A stretch of DNA of 64,000 bases. Origin: Streptomyces odontomachi. GTDB lineage: Bacteria > Actinomycetota > Actinomycetes > Streptomycetales > Streptomycetaceae. Where the stretch lies: assembly GCF_024435355.1 (NCBI RefSeq), contig NZ_JAMJWG010000001.1, positions 930,001 to 994,000 of the forward strand, read 5' to 3'. Shown here in pieces: positions 1 to 9,237 of the stretch (position 1 is the stretch's first letter; every line of letters begins with the position of its first letter). A model generated the notes under the pieces. It had not been told where the DNA came from. It ran no database searches and was given only the letters and a program-made list of their open reading frames with translations. The position numbers and the translations under genes are program-made.

Positions 1-2
1 CC

Positions 3-761
3 TACCGCGACGCGATCAGGGGCGGCACCCGGGACAACGTGATGGCCTACATGGGCGGCGCCGGCGACGCCACGGCCGTTGCCACCGGCATGCGGGGCTC
101 CCCGCTGGCCGTCAAGAGCACCGACCCGCTCTCCAACCCCTGGGACCCCGCCTTCACCTACGACCCCGAGCAGACCGTCAACTACGTCTCCGTGCACGAC
201 GACCTCAACCTCTGGGACAAGATCACCTACTCCGGCGGCACGGACGGCGCGGACGGCCGGGCCGGCCGGATCGACCGGTTCGCCGTCGGCATGGTGCTGA
301 CCTCCCAGGGCATCCCGTTCCTGTCCGAAGGCGACGAGTTCCTGCGCTCGAAGGTCGTGAACGGTGACTACACCACCGCGATGAACTCCTACCGCGCCCC
401 GGACCAGGTCAACGCGATCCACTGGGGTGACAAGACCGCCCACGCCACCACCTTCGCCTACTACAAGGACGCGCTCGCCCTGCGGAAGTCCACCCCCGCC
501 CTGCGCCTGACGTCCTGGGACGCGGTGCACGACCAGATGTCCACCCGCACCGACGGCCAGGTCGTGATCTCCGCCATCAGCTCCGACGCCGGCGCCCCGG
601 ACACCTACGACACCGTCGTCGTCGACAACCCCACGGGCGGTGACTACACCGCCTCCCTGCCCGCGGGCTCGTGGACCAAGGTCTTCGACACCACCGGCGC
701 GGTCAGCGCAGCGGACACCACGTGCGGGTCCCTCGCGGTGACGGTCTTCAGGAAGTCCTGA
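3..761 (+). CDS. pulA: Pullulanase, C-terminal part (gene starts before the window)
   Basis: The reading frame is open from the first codon of the window, so the gene is cut at its 5' end. The fragment matches the end of a GH13 type I pullulanase, a secreted enzyme that hydrolyses alpha-1,6 branches in pullulan and starch. Visible are the HDD..LWDKI block (start of the last catalytic-barrel segment), the GIPFLSEGDEF motif of debranching enzymes, and a terminal beta domain ending in SLAVTVFRKS. The family assignment rests on these C-terminal motifs only; the catalytic aspartate and glutamate lie outside the window. It converges on the phosphoketolase gene, with an inverted repeat in between. 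Confidence 0.85.
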   Translation, partial: YRDAIRGGTRDNVMAYMGGAGDATAVATGMRGSPLAVKSTDPLSNPWDPAFTYDPEQTVNYVSVHDDLNLWDKITYSGGTDGADGRAGRIDRFAVGMVLTSQGIPFLSEGDEFLRSKVVNGDYTTAMNSYRAPDQVNAIHWGDKTAHATTFAYYKDALALRKSTPALRLTSWDAVHDQMSTRTDGQVVISAISSDAGAPDTYDTVVVDNPTGGDYTASLPAGSWTKVFDTTGAVSAADTTCGSLAVTVFRKS

Positions 762-792
762 CGACAACCGCCTCCAGCGGCGCCCCATGGCG

Positions 793-914
793 GCGCGGGG
801 AACCGCGGGAGCAACCACCCACCGGCAGGTGGCCCGGCTACGACAGGGACAGCCCCTTTCGGACGGTGACGACCTGACGGTCTCGTCGTGGCCTGTCGCG
901 CAGTTCCCCGCGCC
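793..914. repeat. Inverted repeat of the GCGCGGGGAAC type between convergent genes
   Basis: GCGCGGGGAACCGCG at 793-807 is mirrored by CGCAGTTCCCCGCGC at 899-913, about 90 bases apart. From general experience this GCGCGGGGAACTGCG-like element is widespread in Streptomyces intergenic regions. It sits between the convergent pullulanase and phosphoketolase genes and could act as a two-way terminator or a dispersed palindromic element. The role is inferred. Confidence 0.5.
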
Positions 915-959
915 CCTTGAGGACGCCGTGGGCACCGGAGGCGCAGGGGCAGCGCGGGG

Positions 960-3344
960 TCAGCCCCGCCACGCCCAGTCCGCCACCTCCGGCAGATCGT
1001 TGCCATGCTCACGGATCCAGGCGTGGTGGCGCAGCCGCACGTCCTGCATCTGCTGCCGCACCGGCGCCGCCCGCACCGCGAGTCCGGGCACCCGGTCGAT
1101 GACGTCCATGACCAGCCGGTACCGGTCCAGGTCGTTGCGGACCACCATGTCGAACGGGGTCGTCGTCGTGCCGATCTCCTTGTAGCCGCGGACATGCAGA
1201 TGCGCATGGCCGGTGCGGCGGTAGGCGAGACGGTGGATCAGCCACGGATACCCGTGGTACGCGAAGATCACCGGCCGGTCCCGGGTGAACAGCGCGTCGT
1301 ACTCCGCGTCCGTCATGCCGTGCGGGTGCTCCTCCTTCGGCAGCAGCCGGGCCAGATCGACGACGTTCACGAAGCGCACGGCGAGCTCCGGAAGGTGCGC
1401 GCGCAACAGCTGCGCGGCGGCCAGCGCCTCCTGGGTCGGCACATCACCGGCGGCGGCCAGCACCACGTCCGGCTCCCGGGTGCCGTCCTCGGTGCCCGCC
1501 CACGGCCAGACCCCGGCGCCCCGCGCGCAGTGGGAGCGCGCCTGGTCCATCGTGAGCCAGTCGAAGGTGGGCTGCTTTCCGGCCACCACCACATTGACGT
1601 AGTCGCGGCTGCGCAGCACATGGTCGGCCACGGAGAGCAGGGTGTTCGTGTCCGGTGGCAGATAGACCCGGACGACCTCGGGGCTCTTGTTCAGGATGTG
1701 GTCGACGAAGCCGGGGTCCTGGTGCGAGAAGCCGTTGTGGTCCTGGCGCCAGACATGCGAGGTCAGCAGGTAGTTGAGGGAGGCCAGGGAGGCCCGCCAC
1801 GGCAGCTTGCGGGTGATGCGCAGCCATTTGATGTGCTGGTTGACCATCGAGTCGACGATGTGCGCGAACGCCTCGTAGCTGGAGAACAGGCCGTGCCTGC
1901 CGGTCAGGAGGTAGCCCTCCAGCCAGCCCTGGCAGGTGTGCTCCGAGAGGATCTCCATCACCCGGCCGTGCGGGTCGAGGTGCTCGTCCACGGCCAGCTG
2001 CTCGGCCTGCCAGGCCTTGCCGCTGGCGTCGTAGACGGCGGACAGCCGGTTGGACGCGGTCTCGTCGGCGCCGACGATACGGAAGTTCCGGCTGCCGGCG
2101 GTCGCCTTCAGGATGTCCCGCAGCAGCGCCCCCAGGACCCGGGTCGGCTCGTGCGTGCTGCGGCCGGGGCCGTCGACCGGTACGGCGTAGTCCTCCAGCG
2201 GTGGCACGGGCAGCTCCCGCAGCCTGAGCCCACCGTTGGCATACGAGGTCGCACCGAGCCTGCGGCCGCCCTTCGGCACGCAGGCGAGCACGTCGGGTCG
2301 GGGCCGGCCCTGCTCGTCGAAGAGGTCCTCGGGCGCGTAGGAGCGCAGCCAGTCCACCAGCTGCCGCAGGTGCTCCGGGTTCTCCCGCACGGCAGGAAGG
2401 GGCACCTGGTGGGCGCGCCAGGTGCCCGCCACGGGCAGCGCGTCGACCTCGGCGGGGCCGGTCCAGCCCTTCGGGGTGCGCAGCACGATCATCGGCCAGC
2501 GGGGCTGGCCGGTGACGCCCTCCTGGCGGGCGGCTCGCTGGATCTCGGCGATCCGCTCCAGGGCGTCGTCCAGAGCGGCGGCCAGGGCGCGGTGCACGGT
2601 CGTCGGGTCGTCGCCGGTGACGTGCAGCGGCGTGTGCCCGTAGCCGCGCAGCAACGCGTCGAGCTCGGCCTCGGGCAGCCGGGCGAGCACCGTGGGGTTC
2701 GCGATCTTGTAGCCGTTGAGGTGCAGGATCGGCAGCACCGCACCGTCGTGCACCGGGTCGAGGAAGGTGTTGGAGTGCCAGGAGGCGGCCAGCGGCCCGG
2801 TCTCCGCCTCGCCGTCGCCGATCACGCAGGCGACCAGCAGCTCGGGATGGTCCAGCGCGGCACCGTAGGCGTGGGCGAGGCTGTAGCCCAGTTCGCCGCC
2901 CTCGTGGATGGAGCCCGGTGTCTCGGGCGCGACATGGCTGGGCACCCCGCCGGGGAACGAGAACTGCCTGAAGAGCCGGGCCATGCCCGTCGCATCCCGC
3001 GCCACGTCCGGGTAGACCTCCGAGTACGAGCCCTCCAGCCAGGAACAGGCCAGTACGGCGGGACCGCCGTGTCCCGGCCCCCACACCGCCAGCACGTCCC
3101 GGTCCCATACGGTGATCACCCGATTGAGGTGGGTGTACACCAGGTTCAGGCCCGGTGAGGTGCCCCAGTGGCCCAGCAGCCGCGGTTTGATGTGTTCCGG
3201 TTGCAACGGCCGGGTCAGCAGCGGGTTGGCCATCAGGAAGATCTGGCCGACGGCCAGGTAGTTGGCGGCCCGCCAGTGCGCGTCGAGCCTGCGCACCTCG
3301 TCGTCCGTGAGCGGCATGCGGGGCTGGGTGGCGGCGTCGGGCAT
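960..3344 (-). CDS. xfp: Phosphoketolase (xylulose-5-P/fructose-6-P), 794 aa
   Basis: Thiamine-diphosphate enzyme that cleaves xylulose 5-phosphate (and often fructose 6-phosphate) with phosphate to acetyl-phosphate and glyceraldehyde 3-phosphate or erythrose 4-phosphate; cytosolic. Family hallmarks are GHWGTSPG (residues 58-65), [16 protein letters not shown] (141-156) and the ThDP/Mg motif GDGEAETG (176-183); the length is normal for the family. The start chosen is ATG at 3344 because GGAAGGA lies just upstream; the frame stays open 48 codons further, but that stretch reads like untranslated leader. No acetate kinase or phosphotransacetylase gene is adjacent, so the acetyl-phosphate must be used by enzymes encoded elsewhere. 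Confidence 0.93.
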   Translation of the reverse strand: MPDAATQPRMPLTDDEVRRLDAHWRAANYLAVGQIFLMANPLLTRPLQPEHIKPRLLGHWGTSPGLNLVYTHLNRVITVWDRDVLAVWGPGHGGPAVLACSWLEGSYSEVYPDVARDATGMARLFRQFSFPGGVPSHVAPETPGSIHEGGELGYSLAHAYGAALDHPELLVACVIGDGEAETGPLAASWHSNTFLDPVHDGAVLPILHLNGYKIANPTVLARLPEAELDALLRGYGHTPLHVTGDDPTTVHRALAAALDDALERIAEIQRAARQEGVTGQPRWPMIVLRTPKGWTGPAEVDALPVAGTWRAHQVPLPAVRENPEHLRQLVDWLRSYAPEDLFDEQGRPRPDVLACVPKGGRRLGATSYANGGLRLRELPVPPLEDYAVPVDGPGRSTHEPTRVLGALLRDILKATAGSRNFRIVGADETASNRLSAVYDASGKAWQAEQLAVDEHLDPHGRVMEILSEHTCQGWLEGYLLTGRHGLFSSYEAFAHIVDSMVNQHIKWLRITRKLPWRASLASLNYLLTSHVWRQDHNGFSHQDPGFVDHILNKSPEVVRVYLPPDTNTLLSVADHVLRSRDYVNVVVAGKQPTFDWLTMDQARSHCARGAGVWPWAGTEDGTREPDVVLAAAGDVPTQEALAAAQLLRAHLPELAVRFVNVVDLARLLPKEEHPHGMTDAEYDALFTRDRPVIFAYHGYPWLIHRLAYRRTGHAHLHVRGYKEIGTTTTPFDMVVRNDLDRYRLVMDVIDRVPGLAVRAAPVRQQMQDVRLRHHAWIREHGNDLPEVADWAWRG

Positions 3345-3567
3345 GAGCGGTCCTTCCCGTGGGAGCAGGGTGGCGTTGCACCTCTCCTTCCACGGTCCGC
3401 CGCCCGCTACGACGGGCGCGCGATGGCTGCGCCCACCGGGTGACCGTCCCCGGCCGATCCACAGGCAACCGGACGGGCCCGGGCGCACCCGCTGGCCCGC
3501 CCAGCTCGTCCGGTTCCATGGCCCCTACAGGGGCCCGGACCGCCCGCTGCCGGGGCCAGGTCGACCC

Positions 3568-3849
3568 CTACATGGGCCAGGGGGTCAGCTGCTCCCGTTT
3601 CGATGGCGCGTTCATGTCCTCGATGTCCCGCTGTGCGGTGCCCAGGAGCTGGTGGGCGAGGTCGCGTATGGCCCGCCCCGCGGCCAGCTCGTCACCGATC
3701 TCCGGTACGTCGCGGTCCTTCGGGTTGCACCGGGCGAGACCGTGCCCCACCACGGACGTGGTGCCGGTGTCCACCTCGGCGCGCGCTGTCGTCTTGCCCT
3801 CTTCCTCGGAGAGGTAGAGGTCCACCTTCCACTGCGCTGTGTGCTGCAT
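3568..3849 (-). CDS. DUF1876 family small protein, 93 aa
   Basis: The sequence has the typical DUF1876 pattern: WKVDLYL.E..GKTTARA near the start, then GHGLARCNP.DRDVPEIGDELAAGRAI..LAHQLL. The family is common in actinomycetes; its fold is small alpha-beta and its function is unknown. ATG 3849 is chosen over an in-frame start six codons upstream because AGGAG sits six bases before it. It stands alone between the phosphoketolase and DUF6624 genes on the same strand. Confidence 0.8.
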   Translation of the reverse strand: MQHTAQWKVDLYLSEEEGKTTARAEVDTGTTSVVGHGLARCNPKDRDVPEIGDELAAGRAIRDLAHQLLGTAQRDIEDMNAPSKREQLTPWPM

Positions 3850-3998
3850 CGTCCGCTCCTGATTCACGAGAGTCCAGCTACAGCCTCGGACCTTCGCGCC
3901 GGACCGTCATGGGGCCCAAGGTCCCCACCACGCCGCCGACCGGGCCATGGCCCGGCACCGCGCCCGTCACCCTCCCGGCACCGCCGCACAGCCGCCGC

Positions 3999-4559
3999 TC
4001 AGCTCCCGTCGGGACCTCGCATCGCCCGTACCTGGGCCAGCTGGGCGTCCAGCGGCCCGAGCCCCACGTCGCGGCGCCGCTCGTCGAGCGTCTGCGGATG
4101 GCGGACCTCGTACGGCAGCAGGGTGTCCGGGTTGATGCGGGTGCCGTAGAACTGCGGCTGGCCCACTTCCACCGCACAGTGGTCGGCGATGAAGGCGTGG
4201 TGCACGGCCGGGCAGGCGCCGTCGTCGGCCGCACGCGCGATCAGATCGCGGCAGGACAGCTGCAAGGCCAGGTCAGACGCATGGAGCAAGATCATCAACG
4301 CCGCCGTGGACGCCCGCTCGCCGACCGCCCGGGTGGTCGGCCAGCCGTGCCGGTCCACGATCGTGCGCAGCGCATCGGTGTTCGCGCGGCGGCACGCGGC
4401 GACGCGGCGCAGCGGCAGCGTCGCGCACGTCGTCTGCGCCTGCTGCGTCAGCCGACGGTCCTGCTCGGCAAGCCGCACCAGCTCGGCGGCGAGCCGGGCC
4501 AGCAGCGCCCGGTCCGGTGCCTCGGGTGTCCGTGGTGACCGCCGTGACACCCGGCTCAT
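3999..4559 (-). CDS. DUF6624-like protein, 186 aa
   Basis: Soluble protein of unknown function. The core includes LVRLAEQDRR at the N-terminal end, ADHCAVEVGQPQFYGT in the middle and LDERRRDVGLGPLDAQLA near the end, a pattern I associate with the DUF6624 family. Its ATG overlaps the TGA of the upstream ATP-binding protein (ATGA at 4556-4559), so translation is probably coupled and the two products may work together. No catalytic motif can be assigned. Confidence 0.65.
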   Translation of the reverse strand: MSRVSRRSPRTPEAPDRALLARLAAELVRLAEQDRRLTQQAQTTCATLPLRRVAACRRANTDALRTIVDRHGWPTTRAVGERASTAALMILLHASDLALQLSCRDLIARAADDGACPAVHHAFIADHCAVEVGQPQFYGTRINPDTLLPYEVRHPQTLDERRRDVGLGPLDAQLAQVRAMRGPDGS

Positions 4560-4975
4560 GCGCAGTCCTTGGTGGAGAGCGTGAACCACACCTTCTTGCC
4601 CCGGCTGCCCGGATCGGGAGGCGCCGTGCCCCAGTCGTCGGCCAGCGCACACACGATCGCCAGGCCGCGCCCCGATTCGGCGGTCTCGTCCGGTATCCCG
4701 GGCCGAGGCAGCCGGGGGCATGGGTCGGCCACCGTGACCTGTAGCTCCTCGGCCGTGCACGCCAGGGTGATGGTCACGACGTCACGCGCGCCGCCACCGG
4801 TGTGCCGGACCGCGTTGGCGAAGAGCTCAGCCGTGGCCAGGACGGCGCTGTCGAGGAGGTCCGACAACCGCCAGAGCTTGAGATGGGCCGTGACCATGCG
4901 CCGCACCCCGGAGGCGTGCGCGGGGTGGGCGGGGACGGCGGTCCTGAAGAGCAGCGGCCTGCGCGGCGCGGTCAA
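4556..4975 (-). CDS. ATP-binding regulatory protein, RsbW-like HATPase, 139 aa
   Basis: Single-domain GHKL ATPase of the serine-kinase/anti-sigma type that is numerous in Streptomyces. The N box is AELFANAVRHTG (residues 49-60), the G1 Asp is in VADPCP (D83), and the G2 loop is SGRGLAIV (101-108). Partners are usually anti-anti-sigma factors or sigma factors, but none is encoded next to it. The start is uncertain: TTG 4975 is preceded by GGTGAGG at good spacing, whereas the frame upstream is Pro/Ser-rich and does not look coding. The stop overlaps the next gene's ATG. Confidence 0.75.
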   Translation of the reverse strand: MTAPRRPLLFRTAVPAHPAHASGVRRMVTAHLKLWRLSDLLDSAVLATAELFANAVRHTGGGARDVVTITLACTAEELQVTVADPCPRLPRPGIPDETAESGRGLAIVCALADDWGTAPPDPGSRGKKVWFTLSTKDCA

Positions 4976-5503
4976 GACACCCTCACCACGCTGTTCGGTA
5001 CGGCAGGAGTGCACGCCGTCGATCGGGAGGCGGGGGCGTGCGGTGGGGAAGGTGGCGTGGGGGAGGGCACTCCCGATGCCGTCATCAATCGTCCTTTTGT
5101 GCGTGCCGCAGGAGTGGGGGTGGCCGCATGGGTGAGGGCGGCTGAGCCGCGTTGGCTGTAGGGACAGCCAACAGTCCTCCGTGGCACTTCGGCCAGAGGG
5201 TGCGGGGGTTGTCTGGTTGGCAGGAGGTAGTGGGGGGTGGCCAGGGGGTGGTGGGGCGGAGCCCCGAGGGGCGGGGAGCGCGACGGGCGTGACCGGCGTG
5301 GTGGAAGCGGTGCGCAGGACGGGCGAAGCGGACATGGCGGAATGCGGGGGCCTGGGGGACGGGGTGGGCGCGACCGGCGTCGCGGGGGCGGTGTGCATGG
5401 CGGGAGTGGCAGACCTGAGGGGAGCGGTGAAGGGGAGAACGGGTGCGTGCGCGGGGGGTGCCGTGACCACGCCCGGGTGTGAACGGTGTGTTTCGATGGC
5501 GAG
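4976..5503. other. Gene-free G-rich stretch with imperfect direct repeat and hairpin
   Basis: About 530 bases without a convincing gene. The + strand is unusually G-rich. A unit beginning GCGTGACCGGCGT at 5287 recurs imperfectly as GCGCGACCGGCGT at 5369, offset by 82 bases. GTTGGCTGT (5151-5159) and ACAGCCAAC (5164-5172) form a perfect 9-bp hairpin with a four-base loop. The stretch should carry the promoters of the divergent HATPase and SDR genes. Confidence 0.5.
5151..5172. promoter_or_regulatory. Perfect 9-bp hairpin or operator
   Basis: GTTGGCTGT, loop AGGG, ACAGCCAAC. It lies between the divergent HATPase and SDR genes. It could be an operator or an RNA hairpin; no regulator can be named. 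Confidence 0.4.
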
Positions 5504-6331
5504 ATGAGTGTGAGCGAGGACCGGGTGACCGAGGGCGCAGGGCTCGGCCCGGGGCCCGGAATACGCGGAAAGCGGGTCGTGGTCACCGGCGGCGGCCGCG
5601 GGCTCGGGGAGCAGATCGTACGCCTCCTGGTGACCGAGGGTGCGCGGGTGGCGACCTGTGCGCGTACGGCGGGAGATCTGGCGGCTCTGGCGGCTTCGCT
5701 GGAGCCCGAAGCTCGGGAACGGCTGTACACCGAGACGCTCGACGTCACCGAGCCGGATCGGCTGGATGCCTTCGTGGCCGCGGCGGAGAAACGTTTTGGG
5801 GGGCTGGACGGCGTCGTCGCCTGCGCCGGTGGCGCGCGCGGCGGTCGTCTGGACCGTTCCGACCCGGTCGACTGGTCCGCCACCTGGGCGGTGAACGTCG
5901 GCCACACCGCCGGGCTGATCCGCGCGGCCGTGCCGCATCTGCGGGCCCAGGGCGGCGGTTCCGTGGTGGTGATCGCGTCGATCTCGGGCTGGAAGCCGGG
6001 GCCGCACGCCCCGTACGGGACCGCGAAGTCGGCTCAGATCCATCTGGCGGCCACCCTTGCCCGTGAACTCGGCCCGGACGGCATCCGGGTGAACGCCGTC
6101 TCGCCCGGCTCGATGCTCATCCCCGGCAGACGCTGGGACCGGATGCGCAACGAACACCCCGAGGCCTTCGCCGGCTTCGTCGCCGCTGAGCTGCCGAGCG
6201 GCAGGCCGGTGGCACCGCAGGAGGTCGCGCGGGTGGTCGCCTTCCTGCTGTCCGACTGGTCGACCGGCATCTCCGGTGCCCACCTCCCTGTCGACCGCGC
6301 CCAGAACGCGCCGACTCCTGACGGTTACTGA
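5504..6331 (+). CDS. Short-chain dehydrogenase/reductase, 275 aa
   Basis: Classical SDR oxidoreductase. It has the cofactor loop TGGGRGLG (residues 28-35), active-site Asn in NVGH (131), catalytic Ser in IASIS (159 or 161) and YGTAK with Tyr171 and Lys175. The NNAG motif is replaced by CAGG. It ends with the usual C-terminal hydrophobic strand, LPVD. ATG 5504 is the first start giving a standard SDR N-terminus. Substrate unknown. The gene stops only 21 bases before the convergent TPR regulator. Confidence 0.88.
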   Translation: MSVSEDRVTEGAGLGPGPGIRGKRVVVTGGGRGLGEQIVRLLVTEGARVATCARTAGDLAALAASLEPEARERLYTETLDVTEPDRLDAFVAAAEKRFGGLDGVVACAGGARGGRLDRSDPVDWSATWAVNVGHTAGLIRAAVPHLRAQGGGSVVVIASISGWKPGPHAPYGTAKSAQIHLAATLARELGPDGIRVNAVSPGSMLIPGRRWDRMRNEHPEAFAGFVAAELPSGRPVAPQEVARVVAFLLSDWSTGISGAHLPVDRAQNAPTPDGY

Positions 6332-6352
6332 CTCGCCCTGACCCATGTCCGC

Positions 6353-7789
6353 TCAGGCCGCCATGCCCAGTACGGCCCGGGACGTGCGCTCGAACTCCTG
6401 GACCAGGGGCTCCTTGCGGTGCGGAGCCAGGCGCTGGCGGAAGTCGCGCAGCGCCTGGATCGAGCGTTCGCTGTGTACCGCGCTCAGGGTGTCCAGTGCC
6501 TCGGTCGCCGTGCTGATCGCCTCGTCGAGTCGGTTCTGCTGGAGGTGGGCGGTGGCCAGTACGGACCGGCTGATCGCCTGCCGGCGGCGCCGTTCGGCGT
6601 TGGCCCGCACGGAGGCGTCGGCCAGTTGCTCGGCCTGCACGGCGAGTCCCAGATCCCGATGGCACAGGGCGGCCTCGGCCTGGAAGTAGTGGGAGTCCAG
6701 AAAGCGCACCCAAGGCGACTCCTGGTCCGCCCCCCGGCTGGCCGACAACCGGTCCTCGGCGGCCCGCAGCGACGTGGCGGTCTCACGGTGGTGGCCCTGG
6801 GCGGCATGTCCGCGTGCCGCCATCGCGTGCAGCCGCATCAGACCGAGCGGACTGCCCGCGTACTTCGCGGTCGCGATCCCCGCCCTGGCCAGCGCCACGC
6901 CCTCGTCGGGGCGCCCCAGGTTGGTGGCCAGATGGGACAGGCCGGCCAGGATCTGACCGCCCAGCACCCGGTCCCCGCTCTCGGCGCAGAGTCTGAGCCC
7001 CTGGGTCATGTATCGCTGCGCCAGTCCGTACTCCCCGGCGTCGTACGAACTCCAGCCGGCCATCGCAGCGAGGCGTGCCGCGGCGGCGAACAACTGCCGC
7101 TGCTGGTGCTCGGGCAGGCCGCGCTGCTGGAGCATGGGCACGACCTCGGTGGAGAGGTAGTGCACGATGCTGGTGCGCACCCCGCCGCCGCCGTACAGGT
7201 TGTCCATCCGGTCGAACATGCCGATCATGGCGTGCACTTGCTCGACTCGGCCGCTGGGCGGCGCATGGTCGGGCTCCGGCTGGTTGCCCTGCTGCGGCGT
7301 GGTCCTGTCGGGCTGCTCGGGGCGCTCGACCAGCCACAGCAGCCAGGCACGCTGCCCAGCGGCCAGGGCCCCCGCCACGAAGGGCACCGTGCCGAGCAGG
7401 GTGCGCCGTGCGATGTCGGTGGAGCCGAGTTCGGCCAGGGTGTGCAAGGTGTCTCCCACGTCTTCCCCGTAGACGAGGGCCCGGCTGACCACCGGGCGTT
7501 GCTGGTCGGTGAGGAAGCCCAGGTCCGACGGCGAGAGGGAGCGGCCGATGCGCTCCGAGAGCACGGCGGCTATCAACTCCGGGGTACAGCCGCGGGGTTG
7601 CTGTCCTTGCAGCCAGCGGGTGACGGACGCCTTGTCGTAGTGCGGCTCGGCGCCCTGGCGGCGGCCCAGTTCATTGATGCGCAGGGCGAGCGAAGCGTAG
7701 GAGCAGCCGGCTTCCTTGAGCGCGGCGGCCAGTGCCTGGTTGGCCGCGCCGGCGCCCTTCTCCGGGGTCCTTGCCTGTCCGATGGCCAC
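6353..7789 (-). CDS. NsdA-like TPR transcriptional regulator, 478 aa
   Basis: The first ~90 residues contain a helix-turn-helix-like segment (YASLALRINELGRR.....YDKASVTRWLQGQ). This is followed by a long all-helical TPR-type region with repeated A..LA..G....A......G motifs. The arrangement and length resemble NsdA-type negative regulators of Streptomyces differentiation and antibiotic production; equivalence to NsdA itself is an inference. The start is GTG 7789, with a GGGA element upstream. It is divergent from an XRE-DUF5753 gene across a 332-base spacer that contains a clear dyad. Confidence 0.75.
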   Translation of the reverse strand: MAIGQARTPEKGAGAANQALAAALKEAGCSYASLALRINELGRRQGAEPHYDKASVTRWLQGQQPRGCTPELIAAVLSERIGRSLSPSDLGFLTDQQRPVVSRALVYGEDVGDTLHTLAELGSTDIARRTLLGTVPFVAGALAAGQRAWLLWLVERPEQPDRTTPQQGNQPEPDHAPPSGRVEQVHAMIGMFDRMDNLYGGGGVRTSIVHYLSTEVVPMLQQRGLPEHQQRQLFAAAARLAAMAGWSSYDAGEYGLAQRYMTQGLRLCAESGDRVLGGQILAGLSHLATNLGRPDEGVALARAGIATAKYAGSPLGLMRLHAMAARGHAAQGHHRETATSLRAAEDRLSASRGADQESPWVRFLDSHYFQAEAALCHRDLGLAVQAEQLADASVRANAERRRRQAISRSVLATAHLQQNRLDEAISTATEALDTLSAVHSERSIQALRDFRQRLAPHRKEPLVQEFERTSRAVLGMAA

Positions 7790-8121
7790 AGTGCCGTCCC
7801 GCTCTCACCTCGCGGTCCCAAGCGGCCCGGTCCGTCGTCCACGGACCGGGCCGCTTCCGGTCGCCCCACGCCCCGCCCCCCCGAGCGCTGCCAGGGCCCG
7901 TGGGGGCGACCAGGCATTCGAGCGCCGCACGCCCGGCCGGCGCGCGTGAAAGAGGTCCGTCCGGTCGTGTGCGGCAGATCACCTGCTAACTATGGGTGCC
8001 ACCGGTAACAGTCCGCAACCTGCATTCTGATAATTTCAGAACGAACCGCAGGCGCACGTTTGTCTCATGGGTGCCGTGGCACACTGGCCCGCTGGAACAC
8101 CGTGATCAGGGAGGTGGGCAC
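7790..8121. other. Divergent promoter region with TTCTGA-N5-TCAGAA dyad
   Basis: No gene seen in 332 bases. A perfect dyad TTCTGA-TAATT-TCAGAA occupies 8025-8041. GATAAT (8029-8034) inside it could be a -10 box for the rightward XRE gene, giving a leader of about 80 bases. The dyad is then well placed to be an operator, possibly for autoregulation. The rest is GC-rich spacer. Confidence 0.5.
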
Positions 8122-8988
8122 GTGGCCGACGGCCGCTCGGGCGGCAGCGCCCCGACCGTCCTGCGCATGGTCCTCGGCAGGCGCCTGCGGCACCTGCGTG
8201 AACAGGCGGGGGCGTCCTTCGACGAGGCCGCCCGAGCCATCGATGTGACGCCGCTGACCGTGCGGAGGATGGAGAAGGCCGAGGTAGGGCTGCGTATCCC
8301 CTATGTCCGGGAGTTGCTGCACACCTACGGCGTCAGCGCCCAGGAGACAGACGACTTCCTCGCACTGGCCCGCAAGGCCAACCAGCCGGGCTGGTGGTAC
8401 AAGTACCGTGACGTACTGCCCGACTGGTTCAGCGCCTACGTGAGCCTGGAGAGCGAGGCCACCGTCATCCGGGTCTACGAACCCCACTACGTGCCCGGCC
8501 TGTTGCAGACCCACGACTACACCACCGCCCTGATGCGCGTCGGCTTCCCGAGCGAGTCCGAGGACGAGATCGAACGCCGGGTGGACCTGCGGATGCGCCG
8601 CCAGGAGCTGCTCACCAAGCCCGAATCGCCCGCGCTCTGGGCGATCCTCGAAGAGACCGTGCTGCGTCGTCCGGTGGGCGGCAGGGGTGTGATGCAGGCC
8701 CAGGTCGAGCGGCTCATCGAGGCCCTCGACCTGCCGCGGGTGCGCCTCCAGATCATGCGGTACGCGACCGGAGCACACCCCGGGGCCTTCGGCCCCTTCC
8801 ACTACTTCCGGTTCGGTTTCACCGAACTGCCCGACGTGGTCTACACGGAGTCCCTCGCCGGCGCGGTCTACGTCGACCAACCCGACGACGTCGTCTCCTA
8901 CCTCGAGGTGCTGGACCGGATGACGGTGCAGGCCGAGCCGGTCTCCCGGACCAGAGCGATTCTGGACGAACTGCGTAAGGAGTTGTGA
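8122..8988 (+). CDS. XRE-family regulator with DUF5753 domain, 288 aa
   Basis: The N-terminal helix-turn-helix spans about residues 15-70 (LGRRLRHLREQAGASFDEAARAI.V...TVRRMEKAE). The DUF5753 domain follows, with the typical YEPHYVPGLLQTHDYTTALM and LWAILEE..LRRPVGG segments. In Streptomyces such genes are nearly always paired with a DUF397 gene, as here (gap of three bases), and influence development or secondary metabolism. The start is GTG 8122, with GGGAGGTG nine bases upstream; the frame is open further upstream without a ribosome binding site. Confidence 0.92.
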   Translation: MADGRSGGSAPTVLRMVLGRRLRHLREQAGASFDEAARAIDVTPLTVRRMEKAEVGLRIPYVRELLHTYGVSAQETDDFLALARKANQPGWWYKYRDVLPDWFSAYVSLESEATVIRVYEPHYVPGLLQTHDYTTALMRVGFPSESEDEIERRVDLRMRRQELLTKPESPALWAILEETVLRRPVGGRGVMQAQVERLIEALDLPRVRLQIMRYATGAHPGAFGPFHYFRFGFTELPDVVYTESLAGAVYVDQPDDVVSYLEVLDRMTVQAEPVSRTRAILDELRKEL

Positions 8989-8991
8989 TCC

Positions 8992-9237
8992 ATGGGATCC
9001 AAGGACCCGATCCACAGCGGCGTCAGCGCCGTCGACCTCGGCACCGAGGGCTGGCACAAGCCCTGGAGCGGAACCAACGGCGGCAGCTGCGTGGAGGCCA
9101 AGATGCTGCCCGGCGGAAACGTCGCGCTGCGCCAGTCGACCGATCCGCAGGGACCCGCACTCGTCTGCTCCCAGCAGGAGATGGCCACGTTCCTGGCGGG
9201 TATCAAGTCCGGCGCGGCCGACTTCCTGCTCGCCTGA
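8992..9237 (+). CDS. DUF397 (BldB-like) small protein, 81 aa
   Basis: Small acidic protein with the DUF397 signature: W.KPW.SGTNGGSCVEA, a VALRQSTDPQGPAL strand and a final FLAGIKSG.AD helix. It is the operon partner of the XRE regulator and starts three bases after that gene's stop, with AAGGAG within the end of the regulator gene. The family includes BldB; members are thought to modulate the neighbouring XRE protein, possibly as an antitoxin-like partner, but the mechanism is not established. Confidence 0.9.
   Translation: MGSKDPIHSGVSAVDLGTEGWHKPWSGTNGGSCVEAKMLPGGNVALRQSTDPQGPALVCSQQEMATFLAGIKSGAADFLLA

Noticed and set aside
1005..3158. 717-codon frame antisense to phosphoketolase
   Set aside because: It mirrors the codon structure of the real gene; composition is Val/Gly/Arg-rich with no domain.
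5181..5507. 108-codon frame that overlaps the SDR start by ATGA
   Set aside because: Low complexity (Gly/Ala/Val), third positions not G/C-biased, no ribosome binding site and no protein family; the overlap looks accidental.
4976..6346. Long leftward extension of the HATPase frame (up to 596 codons)
   Set aside because: The extension is Pro/Ser-rich and antisense to the SDR gene; the HATPase domain needs only the last ~140 codons.
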